NCBI RefSeq assembly: GCF_003664255.1
Contig: NZ_RCCV01000001.1
Span: forward strand, 1,178,001-1,242,000
Length of the DNA stretch: 64,000 bases
Direction: 5' to 3'
Source: Micromonospora sp. M71_S20
GTDB lineage: Bacteria; Actinomycetota; Actinomycetes; Mycobacteriales; Micromonosporaceae
Shown here: piece by piece, positions 19,108-26,165 of the stretch
How positions within the stretch are numbered: the stretch's first letter is position 1
How the letters are laid out: each line of letters starts with the position of its first letter
Notes under the pieces: generated by a model
The model's database searches: none
What the model was told of the DNA's origin: nothing
The model's input: only the letters and a program-made list of their open reading frames with translations
Program-made: the position numbers and the translations under genes

Positions 19108-19454
19108 TCGTCGTCAGCCGATCCCTTCGGCGTGACCCCGCTACGTTGCCACTCGAAGAGGACCTTCAGCTGTCCCTCGACTCCGGTCTCGGCCAACACC
19201 AGCTTGCCCTTGGCAGTCACCTTGACACCCAACTCGATGGCCACCCGCTCGGGCGGGTGGGCCTGGTTCCATGCCTGCCGGGCCACCCCGGCGGCCATCG
19301 TGCGGAATCGGGCGAAGGACTCCTCGAATGAATCGGTCACGCGACCTACGACGTCGCTTGCTCGACCTGCTGAAACAACTCCTTCCACCTGCTCGGTCAC
19401 TTCAGCGAGCACGACCGAGCCGTCGGGCAGGGGTACTTCAACATAGAACGCCAC
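19104..19454 (-). CDS. Trypco1 (CU044_2847-type) trypsin-co-occurring protein
   Basis: 116 residues from a GTG at 19452-19454, chosen because GGAGGG lies 10 bases upstream and the conserved domain starts here (AFYVEVPLPDGS). The frame stays open upstream to ATG 19610, but that extension shows no domain features. The second half, VAIELGVKVTAKGKLVLAE followed by TGVEGQLKVLFEW, is the hallmark of the small Trypco1 family, known to sit beside trypsin-STAND proteins. The gene ends inside the start of its protease-STAND neighbour. Likely role: a partner or substrate of the protease in a conflict system; this is inferred from association, not shown by the sequence. Confidence 0.8.
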   Translation of the reverse strand: MAFYVEVPLPDGSVVLAEVTEQVEGVVSAGRASDVVGRVTDSFEESFARFRTMAAGVARQAWNQAHPPERVAIELGVKVTAKGKLVLAETGVEGQLKVLFEWQRSGVTPKGSADDE

Positions 19455-20083
19455 TTGATCAGATCCCTCCGATGACCACCGAGTGTCCGAAGCTAGCATC
19501 GTCGACGGACGCAAGAATCCGAGAGGCCGCCCGGATCTTTCCGGGTCGTAGGCCCTGCGGCGGAACTTGCCCACCCCCTCCCAGGTGCGTGGTCGCAATG
19601 CGAGAGTCACCGTCCGAAAGCCGGGCAGCTTCTGGAAATGACCGCCGCAAGCCGGAGGTCACAGCCGGGTCAGCTGAGGCCGAGCCCAGACCGCACCGGT
19701 AATCGTTCGGTCAGTCGCCAGCGTGTGCCCGGGGCACAGCAGTTGCTACGACGAGGCGTAGGCCTCTGTCGCGACGACAGCCGCCGTACGGCCGCGCGGT
19801 CATTCATGTCCTGATTACCCCGCCGGACATCAACCGCTCACAGCCATTCCGATCGCCCATCACCCAACGTGGGTGCCCGTCGCCGCGGACGGCCACCAGG
19901 ATCATCTACACCGACATCGGATGCCGGATGGACTGCCGAATGGGGCGCCTACGGACCCGTCGAGTGCCCGCGCCCTCCTATCGTGGTCTTGGGCCGGATT
20001 CTGGAGATCACTGTTCAGTCATTCAACCGAAGAGACGAGCGCAATAACCCCTGCAAAGCACTTGGCGGGTCTGTAGTTGACCT
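19455..20083. other. 629 bp without a supportable gene
   Basis: Lies upstream of the Trypco1-STAND pair, so it should hold their promoter, but I cannot pick one out. Short open frames exist on both strands without a ribosome-binding site or recognisable domain. A plus-strand stretch near 19885-19965 (SDAGWTAEWGAYGPV) faintly recalls the N-terminus of an IS5-type transposase and may be an insertion-sequence scrap; this is a guess. Confidence 0.5.
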
Positions 20084-20270
20084 CACGTCGCAGGCTGACC
20101 GAGCGCGACCTCACTGTCGATGAGAGCTGGCGTGGTAGGGCGAACTCCATGCCGTCGCAGTCGCCGTGCTTGAGGGCTGTCTGACCACTCGGGGCCGGCG
20201 TTGGCGAACGGTGCGCCGGATCGGCGACACCGGTAGCCGGCTTTGGCTGCTCTACGGGGACGGATGACAT
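20084..20270. repeat. Island-internal direct repeat, copy 1
   Basis: Imperfect direct repeat of 21685-21877, starting CACGTCGC and ending CTCTACGGGGACGGA. Differences are scattered substitutions and small indels. The two copies enclose the VOC remnant and the BASS transporter, so recombination between them could delete about 1.6 kb. Origin unknown; an IS-derived fragment is possible. Confidence 0.7.
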
Positions 20271-20443
20271 CGGTGAAGCAGTTCCAGATCGCCTTCGACT
20301 GCGCCGACCCGGAGCGCGTCGCCCGTTTCTGGTGGAGGTCCTGGGGTACGTCGTACCGCCGCCCTCGAAGGGGCTTCCCAGTTCGGAAGAGTTCGCGCGC
20401 GCTCCCGACCGATCGTCAGGGCAACGAGTTCTGCCTCGACTGA
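20264..20443 (+). pseudogene. Decayed VOC (glyoxalase-like) protein
   Basis: ATG at 20264 begins TSVKQFQIAFDCADPERV then ARFW, the typical start of actinobacterial VOC/glyoxalase-like proteins. After ARFW (~20330) the reading continues only in another frame (EVLGYVVPPPSKGLPS). The last residues DRQGNEFCLD before the stop correspond to the family's C-terminal PEGNEFC motif in the original frame. The whole is ~60 residues against ~120-140 for the family, so one frameshift and an internal deletion have removed most of the fold. It starts inside the end of repeat copy 1. Confidence 0.7.
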
Positions 20444-20476
20444 GCGGCCCAAACGACCACCTCGCCGGTGTCCGGC

Positions 20477-21367
20477 TCACGCGGTCCGGACCCTGCCGGC
20501 CTCGACCGGGTTACGTCCCCGGCTGACCAGGTAGCCGAAGACGGCGGCGGTGAAGAACATGACGATGCCGTAGACGGCGGCCGGGACCGCGATCTCGGTG
20601 CTGTTCAGCAACGCCGGGCTGATCGCGATAGTGATGGCCAACGTGCTGTTGTGGATACCGACCTCCATGCCGGCCGCGATCGACTCGCGCCGACCGACCC
20701 CGACCAGCCTCGGCACGCCGTACCCGACCAGCAGGCTGATCACGTTGAAGGCCAGCACCACCGCGCCGACCGCGAGGAAGTAGTCGGCGAGATTGGCCCG
20801 TTCCTTGAGCACCGCCCCGAGAATCACCGCGACCAGCACCACCACCGAGAGGATCTTCACCGGCCGGCCGAGTCGGTCGGCGAACCGGGGGAAGCGCGAC
20901 CGCAGGGCCATTCCGAGGGCCACCGGCACCAGCACGATCGCGAAGACCTGGAGCACCTTGCCGAATTGGAGCCCGATCGGCGCCGCGTCGCCCAGGAAGT
21001 GATCCGCCGACAAGTTCACCACCACGGGCAGGGTGAAGACGGCGAGTACCGAGTTGACCGCGGTGAGCGTGACGTTGACGGCGACGTGGCCGCCGAAGAG
21101 ATGGCTGTAGAGGTTGGCGGTGGTCCCGCCGGGCGAGGCGGCGAGCAGCATCATGCCGACGGCCAGCTCGGGCCTGAGCCCGAAGAGTAGGACCAGACCG
21201 AAGCAGAGCGCCGGCAGCAGCAGCACCTGGCAGCCGAGGGCGACGAGCATCAGCCTCGGGTACGCCGCCACCCGCCGAAAGTCACCGATGGTGAGGCCCA
21301 GCCCGAGGCCGAGCATGACGATGCCGAGCGCGACCGGCAACCCGACCGTCATCAACCAGGAGTCCAT
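20477..21367 (-). CDS. BASS-family (bile acid:sodium symporter-like) transporter
   Basis: 296 residues from ATG 21365-21367, chosen because the first membrane helix (WLMTVGLPVALGIVMLG) starts right after it. ATG 21401-21403 would add 12 residues; neither has a strong ribosome-binding site. About nine hydrophobic helices run through the protein. Motifs typical of BASS carriers include LLAASPGGTTANLYSHLFGG (~90-110) and MEVGIHNSTLAI (~240), the two crossover regions that bind sodium and substrate. Such proteins import organic anions with sodium; bacterial substrates are mostly undefined and none can be read here. It lies between the two internal repeats and seems to be transcribed alone. Confidence 0.85.
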   Translation of the reverse strand: MDSWLMTVGLPVALGIVMLGLGLGLTIGDFRRVAAYPRLMLVALGCQVLLLPALCFGLVLLFGLRPELAVGMMLLAASPGGTTANLYSHLFGGHVAVNVTLTAVNSVLAVFTLPVVVNLSADHFLGDAAPIGLQFGKVLQVFAIVLVPVALGMALRSRFPRFADRLGRPVKILSVVVLVAVILGAVLKERANLADYFLAVGAVVLAFNVISLLVGYGVPRLVGVGRRESIAAGMEVGIHNSTLAITIAISPALLNSTEIAVPAAVYGIVMFFTAAVFGYLVSRGRNPVEAGRVRTA

Positions 21368-21684
21368 TCGCGGATTGTGCTGGTCGAAGCGGCCTGTCGA
21401 CATCGTCCGTATCGCTGGTTCTCGATAGCACCCCGAGCGGTGCAGCGCGCCCGGCGGTGCGTCGGGGTTCACGGTCTCCGAGCCGAGCCGGTTCCACCGG
21501 TCGGCCAGCCGGCGAGCCGGTAGCGGCGCCGGGTGAGGCAACCCTCTCCGCAGCGCCTCGACCGGTACGCCGCCCGACCCGAGTCACGGCCTCCCTGGAG
21601 CCGCGACGAGATCAGAGAAGTTGTTTCAGCAGCCCGGAGAACTCGCTCATCACCACGGTCCGGCCCTGCTGCATCGGGTCGATC

Positions 21685-21877
21685 CACGTCGCGGGCTGAC
21701 CGGGCGCGACTTCACTGTCATTGAGAGCTGGCTCATGCGGGCGTGGTAGGGCGAGCTCTATGCCGTCGCAGTCGCCGTGCTTGACGGGTTGTCTGACCAC
21801 TCGGGACCGACGTTGACGAACGGTGCGCCGGAACGGCGACACCGGTAGCCGGCTTGGCTGCTCTACGGGGACGGAAC
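21685..21877. repeat. Island-internal direct repeat, copy 2
   Basis: Partner of 20084-20270, about 190 bp in the same orientation. Its right end overlaps the last codons of the kinase gene (stop at 21863-21865), so the gene's C-terminus is written in repeat sequence. Confidence 0.7.
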
Positions 21878-22431
21878 GCTCGGAAGCAGGTCGTCGTCGC
21901 GTCCGGTCTGGGGTAGCCCGGCGGCAGCGGCGAGGGCCTCGACGGCGTCGACCAGGGTGGTGGTCTCCGGTAGGACGAGTTCGCCTGGCCAGCCCAGGAC
22001 GTCATGGGCGGCGTACCAGCCGCTCATGTGCTCGGCGATGAACTCAGTGGCCTGCGGGCGGGTGAGGTGCCGGCGCAGGGTCTCGGCCAGGGACACGTCG
22101 AGGTAGCAGAACAGGGACCGCCCTCGGTGGCCGTCCCGCAGTGAGGTCAGCATGCTTCGGTAGCGGCTGCTGTGCATGATGCCCTCCAACACGGCGTGAT
22201 AGCCGTGGTCCAGCGCGAACCGAACGGTCTGCCCGATCAACGCCGGTGCCGCACCGCCGGGTTTGTCCCGCTCGCGCAGCAGGATGCGGCGCAGGTAGTC
22301 CTGCTCGACCAGGGCGCAGCCCCGGCCGTGCCGGCGTCGCAGCTCGCGGGCGATGCTGCTCTTACCCGAGCCGGAGTTGCCCGGATGCAGACGAGGATCG
22401 TGTCCGGGCTGCCAGTGGGTTCAGCGAGCAC
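21863..22431 (-). pseudogene. P-loop kinase (AAA_33/zeta-like), frameshifted at the Walker A motif
   Basis: Begins at a GTG (22429-22431) with GGAGG just upstream and reads LAEPTGSPDTILVCIR. At ~22379-22385 the frame breaks. In the neighbouring frame the protein continues GNSGSGKSSIARELRRRHG (Walker A), then LVEQDYLRRILLRE, a lid-like region (VLEGIMHSSRYRSML, FCYLDVSLAETLRRH) and a stop at 21863. Restoring one base gives ~190 residues resembling small P-loop phosphotransferases related to zeta toxins and chloramphenicol phosphotransferase. The lesion falls exactly before the P-loop, so as written no active enzyme is made. A sequencing error cannot be excluded. It starts 15 bp after the pentapeptide gene. 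Confidence 0.75.
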
Positions 22432-22446
22432 GACGCCTCCTCGGCT

Positions 22447-23109
22447 TCAGTTGTTGCGGACGGTGAGGTCGAGGGCGGCGACGGTCAGCTGAGTGAGATC
22501 AGGAAGTTGGTCCTCGCCGACGGTGGCACCGCGCAGGTTGTCCAGCGGCGTCTTGAGGCCGTGAAGGCGGCTGCCCCGCAGATCGGTGCCGTCGAGGTGG
22601 CAGGAGTCCAGTTCCAGGCCGGCGAGGTCACATGACCACAGCGCGATGCGCGGTAGTCGGCATGAAGACCACGCGCCGTTGGTGAGAGTGCAGTCGGTGA
22701 AGGCGACCGAGCCGGCGGTGGTGACGCGGTGGAAGGTGGCGTAGTCGAAGCGGCAGCCGTCGAACAGAACGTCGTTGAGGCGTACGTCGGTGAATCTGGT
22801 GCCGGTGAACCGGGAACCGGTGATCGCACACCGCTCGATGGTGATGCCGGTCAGGGTCGCACCGGAGAAGTCGGTGCGGGTGATCTCACAGCCGTAGAGG
22901 CTGCCGGCTTCCCAAGTGCTCTCGCTCAGGTCCACGCCGGTGATCAGGCTGCTGCGGATGCTGACGTCCTCAAGGTGCGAGCCGTGCCACGCCGCACCCT
23001 CGACGAGGGCCTCGGTGAGGCCGCCGTCCAGGTCCGACGTGGTGTCGAGGTCGTCCGGTTCGAGGTCCGGCAGCAGGACCTTCACGTCGCCGATCGTGGT
23101 GGTACGCAT
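22447..23109 (-). CDS. Pentapeptide-repeat protein
   Basis: 220 residues from ATG 23107-23109. From ~40 to ~195 it consists of five-residue units with a central hydrophobic or aromatic residue (for example LYGCE, TDFSG, SRFTG, TRFTD, CRFDY, CDLAG, CHLDG, TDLRG, SRLHG), which fold into a right-handed quadrilateral beta-helix. No signal peptide or membrane segment, so cytosolic. Some family members mimic DNA and protect gyrase, but most are uncharacterised; nothing here selects a role. Lies 60 bp downstream of the RiPP-like peptide gene and 15 bp upstream of the kinase, so probably one transcript. Confidence 0.85.
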   Translation of the reverse strand: MRTTTIGDVKVLLPDLEPDDLDTTSDLDGGLTEALVEGAAWHGSHLEDVSIRSSLITGVDLSESTWEAGSLYGCEITRTDFSGATLTGITIERCAITGSRFTGTRFTDVRLNDVLFDGCRFDYATFHRVTTAGSVAFTDCTLTNGAWSSCRLPRIALWSCDLAGLELDSCHLDGTDLRGSRLHGLKTPLDNLRGATVGEDQLPDLTQLTVAALDLTVRNN

Positions 23110-23169
23110 GTGTCCTCAACCTGTGTGGGCGCGGGGTGGGCACGCCACCCCACGCGTCCCGTCGCGGGG

Positions 23170-23340
23170 CTATTTCTTCTTGTTCCAGTTGTCCCAGCCG
23201 GGTCGACTGTCGAACCGACCCTTGTTGTCCCAGGTAGGACGGTTGTCAAACTTTGCCGCGTCGATCGACGCTACCGACCGCTCCGGGTCCACGCCGAGGC
23301 GGGCGAGTTGCAGTTGATCATCAAAAAGCCACGTCGACAT
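23170..23340 (-). CDS. Multicore cyclophane-type RiPP precursor candidate (AmcA-like)
   Basis: 56 residues from ATG 23338-23340 (a GTG at 23368-23370 would add ten). Residues 1-30 look like a leader (MSTWLFDDQLQLARLGVDPE, then RSVASIDAAK). The C-terminal core has aromatic residues exactly six apart, each opening an aromatic-Asp-Asn/Ser triplet: FDN at 31, WDN at 37, FDS at 43, WDN at 49; then a WNK tail. Positions 31-42 and 43-54 form a 12-residue tandem unit. There is no Cys. Such triplets are what radical-SAM enzymes crosslink into three-residue cyclophanes, and the layout resembles the actinobacterial multiple-cyclophane (Amc) family. No radical-SAM gene with a CxxxCxxC motif occurs in the window, so the maturase is elsewhere or lost. 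Its neighbours are a pentapeptide protein and a frameshifted unknown. Confidence 0.7.
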   Translation of the reverse strand: MSTWLFDDQLQLARLGVDPERSVASIDAAKFDNRPTWDNKGRFDSRPGWDNWNKKK

Positions 23341-23417
23341 CGAAACCGGTAGCCCGCCGGGCACCGCCACCCGCCCGCCATCAGGTCAACACCGAGACAT
23401 GCCGAACCCGCCCGCCG

Positions 23418-24027
23418 TCACCCTCCGTCACGCATTGCGAAGATGCCAACGGGGAGCACCGACTCGACGATGGTCGCGGTCCCGACCACCGGCACCTGTT
23501 CGTGCATCGTGATCACGTCGCCGGCCGCCAGACGTCGCCACCGTTGTGGACTCAGCGGAGCCAGGCGAATCACTGCCCTCCCGCCGGGCTGAAGATCCGG
23601 CTGTGCCTCGACCCACAGCCGCGCGACGTACAGGTCCGAGTCGCCCGCCGCCGTCACATCGCCGATGTCCCACAGCGGACGGAGGCGCCCGTCGCCAGGA
23701 ATGGGGGGTCCGCCTGCCGCCGGCGACGTCCGGATCCACGAGCTGAAGGTCCGCGCGCATCACCCCGTGAACGACCTCGAAGCGGCGCCAGTGGCACCAC
23801 CGCTCGGTCCGGGACTGCCACATCATCCTGGCCGCCTCGGCGAGCAGATCCCAGAACGCGGTCTCGGAGCGGTACGCGTCGCCCAGTTCCACGAGAATGC
23901 CCAACGCGACCTCCCACTCGTCGTGGTCGAGGTACTCGTCGGCATCGGCCACCGTCGTGCCGGCCGCACCCGTCGCAACCGCGGGCACGTGACGGGCAGC
24001 CCGACGAAGAAGCTCGGGAACATCCAC
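23418..24027 (-). pseudogene. Unknown protein, frameshifted in a C6 run
   Basis: Starts at GTG 24025-24027 with GGGAGG about 9 bases upstream (DVPELLRRAARHVP). Continues in one frame through DEWEVALGILVELGDAYRSE and WCHWRRFEVVHGVMRADLQL to VAGGRRT. At the six-C run near 23700 the frame must change by one base to continue GDGRLRPLWDIGDVTAAGDS and end ITMHEQVPVVGTATIVESVL, then PVGIFAMRDGG. Corrected length is ~203 residues. The C-terminal part (GGRAVIRLAPLSPQRW, GDVITMHE, VGTATIV) resembles the beta-barrel of elongation-factor domains 2/3. The N-terminal half is not recognised. It is first in the probable run leading to the RiPP-like peptide. Either an indel at a homopolymer or a sequencing error. 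Confidence 0.65.
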
Positions 24028-24274
24028 GGCATGGATCCTCCCGCAGGATCCATTGGACACCACGCCCCCGGAAGGGGCCAGAGCCAGCTATCGGCCATGG
24101 AAACCCCACGGACGGCCCACATCTCGGCCGGCATCCCGGCTGCCGGCAACGCGCACCGCCCCACCGGCTGGATAGCTTGTGTCCACGATCACGGCACCGT
24201 GTCCATGGCCTACCGGAACCGTCCAACCGCTCCCGAGCACCCGGCGAGCACCCAGCCATCGCCACGGACACGAA

Positions 24275-24315
24275 AAAGGCTCCGGCCAGGTGGAAACCAC
24301 CAGGCCAGAGCCTTT
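24275..24315 (-). terminator. Strong intrinsic terminator next to tRNA-Lys, inside the island
   Basis: A near-perfect ~19-bp stem (AAAGGCTC, GGCC and GGTGG arms with two mismatches), a TTT loop, and TTTTT following on the minus strand. It starts directly after the right att repeat, so the island supplies the terminator for tRNA-Lys and insulates its own genes from tRNA transcription. Confidence 0.8.
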
Positions 24316-24356
24316 ATTGCTGGTGCGCCGCCAGGGACTCGAACCCCGAACCCGCG
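24316..24356. repeat. Right att site: 41-bp repeat overlapping tRNA-Lys
   Basis: Identical to 14584-14624. Bases 24321-24356 are the 3' part of the tRNA (T-arm, acceptor, CCA); 24316-24320 lie beyond it. Insertion here leaves the tRNA intact. Confidence 0.85.
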
Positions 24357-24396
24357 GATTAAGAGTCCGCTGCTCTGCCAGTTGAGCTAGCGGCGC
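24321..24396 (-). tRNA. tRNA-Lys (anticodon CTT)
   Basis: 76 nt with CCA encoded. The acceptor GCGCCGC pairs with GCGGCGC. The D-arm reads TAGCTCAACTGGCAGAGCA. The anticodon stem GCGGA/TCCGC encloses the loop CTCTTAA, giving CTT. The T-arm is GGGTTCGAGTCCC-like. It serves as the integration site of the island to its left. Confidence 0.95.
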
Positions 24397-24583
24397 TCGC
24401 TGGCAACGGGGAGAACATTAGCACGCCCCCCGAGGGGGGTTCCAATCCGATCCCCGGCTCCCCCCTTCGGCCGAGCTTACCGGGCATTCAGGGGCAAAAT
24501 CACCAGGCGGACGACGACAGGGGGCGGACATCAGGCGACCATGCGGCACGATGTGCGCCAGGTACGCGAGAACAGAGGTGGGG

Positions 24584-25861
24584 ATGGGCATGTTCGCGCG
24601 GGCCGGGGCGATGGTGGGCGCCCTCGGCCTGGTGGCGTCGCTGGCTCTGACGGGCTGCGACGCGGAGCAGAAGAAGCAGGCGGAGTTCGTCGGCGGCACC
24701 GCGCCGGCCACGTCCGCCACACCGGGGGCGGCGGGCACGACGGCCGACCCTGGCACGACGGCCGCGCCGAGCGGTCCGCCGCTGACGGTGAGCCCGGCCG
24801 ACGGGGGGAAGAACCGGCCGGTCAGCTCCGAGATCAGCGCCGAGGTGCCCGGCGGCGGGAAGGTGTCCAGCGTCACGCTGACCACCGCCAACGGCGGTCA
24901 GGTCGAGGGGCGCCTGCGCGCCGACGGCTCGTCCTGGGTGCCCTCGAAGCCGCTCAAGTACGGCACCCGTTACACGGCCACGGTCACCGCCACCGGCCCC
25001 GACGGGGTGACCAGCCAGGGCACGAGCACCTTCACGACGATGGCGAAGCCCAAGTCGATGATCAGCTCCGGCCTCTACCTCTTCGACGACAAGACCTACG
25101 GCGTGGCGATGCCGGTGGTCACCGAGTTCCACCCGGGGATCCCGAAGAAGGACCGGGCGGCGGTGCAGAAGCGCATGTTCGTGCAGACCGATCCGCCGCA
25201 GCCGGGCGCCTGGCACTGGGTGGAGAACGGCACCCAGGCCTACTACCGCGCGCCGGAGTACTGGAAGCCCGGCACCACGCTCACCGTCCGGATCGCGCTG
25301 GCCGGCATCCCGCTGAGCAACGGCCGCTACGGCAACGTCGACCGTACGGCGACCGCGAAGATCGGCCGGGCGTTCGAGATGAAGGTGGACAACGCCACCA
25401 AGAAGATGACGGTGTACGAGGACGGCCAGGTGGTCCGTACCCTGCCGGTGAGCCTGGGCAAGAAGAAGACCCCCTCCTCCAGCGGCACGATGGTCGTGAT
25501 GGAGAAGAAGGAGTCCACGGTCTTCGACACCCGCGACGATCCGGACCCGGCGAACCGCTACGTCACGGAGATCGACTTCGCCCAGCGGCTCACCTGGGGC
25601 GGCGAGTACATCCACGCGGCGCCCTGGTCGGAGCACGTGCAGGGTCGGCAGAACGTCTCGCACGGCTGCGTCAACGTCTCGATGGCGAACGCCCGGTGGC
25701 TGTTCGGGAAGACCAAGGTGGGTGACCCGATCACCATCAAGGGCACCGAGCGCAGGCTGGCGCCGGGCAACGGCTGGACGGCGTGGAGCCAGAGCTGGTC
25801 CGACTTCGTCAAGGGCAGCGCCGTGCCGGTGCCGGAGGCGGGCGAGGGGTCGGCCTTCTGA
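24584..25861 (+). CDS. L,D-transpeptidase lipoprotein (Ig-like domains plus YkuD)
   Basis: 425 residues. ATG 24584 has GAGGTGGGG just upstream; ATG 24590 is possible. Residues 1-25 are a lipoprotein signal with lipobox ALTGC (Cys25). A Thr/Ala/Pro linker follows, then two Ig-like domains (~65-150, YGTRYTATVTATGPDG; and ~155-260). The YkuD catalytic domain runs ~265-400, with the signature SHGCVNVSMANARWLF at 359-374 and nucleophile Cys362. These enzymes make 3-3 peptidoglycan crosslinks outside the membrane. Close paralogue of the next gene (26166-27461). A strong hairpin follows the stop, so it is transcribed separately. Confidence 0.93.
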   Translation: MGMFARAGAMVGALGLVASLALTGCDAEQKKQAEFVGGTAPATSATPGAAGTTADPGTTAAPSGPPLTVSPADGGKNRPVSSEISAEVPGGGKVSSVTLTTANGGQVEGRLRADGSSWVPSKPLKYGTRYTATVTATGPDGVTSQGTSTFTTMAKPKSMISSGLYLFDDKTYGVAMPVVTEFHPGIPKKDRAAVQKRMFVQTDPPQPGAWHWVENGTQAYYRAPEYWKPGTTLTVRIALAGIPLSNGRYGNVDRTATAKIGRAFEMKVDNATKKMTVYEDGQVVRTLPVSLGKKKTPSSSGTMVVMEKKESTVFDTRDDPDPANRYVTEIDFAQRLTWGGEYIHAAPWSEHVQGRQNVSHGCVNVSMANARWLFGKTKVGDPITIKGTERRLAPGNGWTAWSQSWSDFVKGSAVPVPEAGEGSAF

Positions 25862-25881
25862 GGCACCCGTACCGACGATCC

Positions 25882-25916
25882 GGCGACCGGCCCGCACCCC
25901 GCGCGGGCCGGTCGCC
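25882..25916 (+). terminator. Intrinsic terminator after the first L,D-transpeptidase
   Basis: GGCGACCGGCCCG pairs perfectly with CGGGCCGGTCGCC around a short C-rich loop, 20 bases past the stop, followed by GTCTTCGT. Confidence 0.75.
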
Positions 25917-26094
25917 GTCTTCGTGGCCCGGCCGCGACGCCGTCCGGGCCCGCGATGCCGGCGATGCCCCCAGGAGCCCGCGCCCGCGCCGCCGGGCCCG
26001 TGCGGCGGGCAGGGAAAGGCGAGCGGGCCTCGGCAAAGCCCCGGGTCTTATCAACATTCGGACATCTCGCGCTGCGTGTTTCGGTTCACCTTGC

Positions 26095-26120
26095 GGAACG
26101 GGTACCTGTGTCGGTGCGTC
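26095..26120 (+). promoter_or_regulatory. Possible ECF-type promoter of the second L,D-transpeptidase
   Basis: GGAAC at 26095-26099 and CGTC at 26117-26120, 17 bases apart, about 45 bases before the start codon. The pair resembles the GGAAC / CGTC promoters used by envelope-stress ECF sigma factors. Short motifs like this are frequent, so this is tentative. The remainder of 25917-26165 shows nothing else. Confidence 0.3.
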
Positions 26121-26165
26121 AGTGAGGGACGATGGGCAACCGGGGACCACGACTGTGAGGAAATC

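Larger units (their letters stand above)
14584..24356. mobile_element. 9.8-kb genomic island integrated at tRNA-Lys(CTT), no integrase
   Basis: Bounded by the perfect 41-bp direct repeats at 14584-14624 and 24316-24356. The right copy completes an intact tRNA gene; the left is an isolated fragment. Every gene inside is accessory: protease-STAND-propeller protein, Trypco1, VOC remnant, BASS transporter, kinase, pentapeptide protein, RiPP-like peptide and a frameshifted gene. By eye the intergenic DNA at 19.5-20.3 and 21.6-21.9 kb is less GC-rich than the flanks. No tyrosine or serine recombinase, relaxase or replication gene was found, so the element is decayed, a satellite, or moved in trans. 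Three of its genes carry disabling lesions. Confidence 0.75.

Noticed and set aside
20019..20480. A 153-residue minus-strand gene
   Set aside because: It crosses the internal repeat and the VOC remnant, lacks a ribosome-binding site and has no recognisable motif.
23418..24027. Radical-SAM maturase for the RiPP-like peptide
   Set aside because: No CxxxCxxC motif and no TIM-barrel features; the C-terminal half looks like a small beta-barrel.
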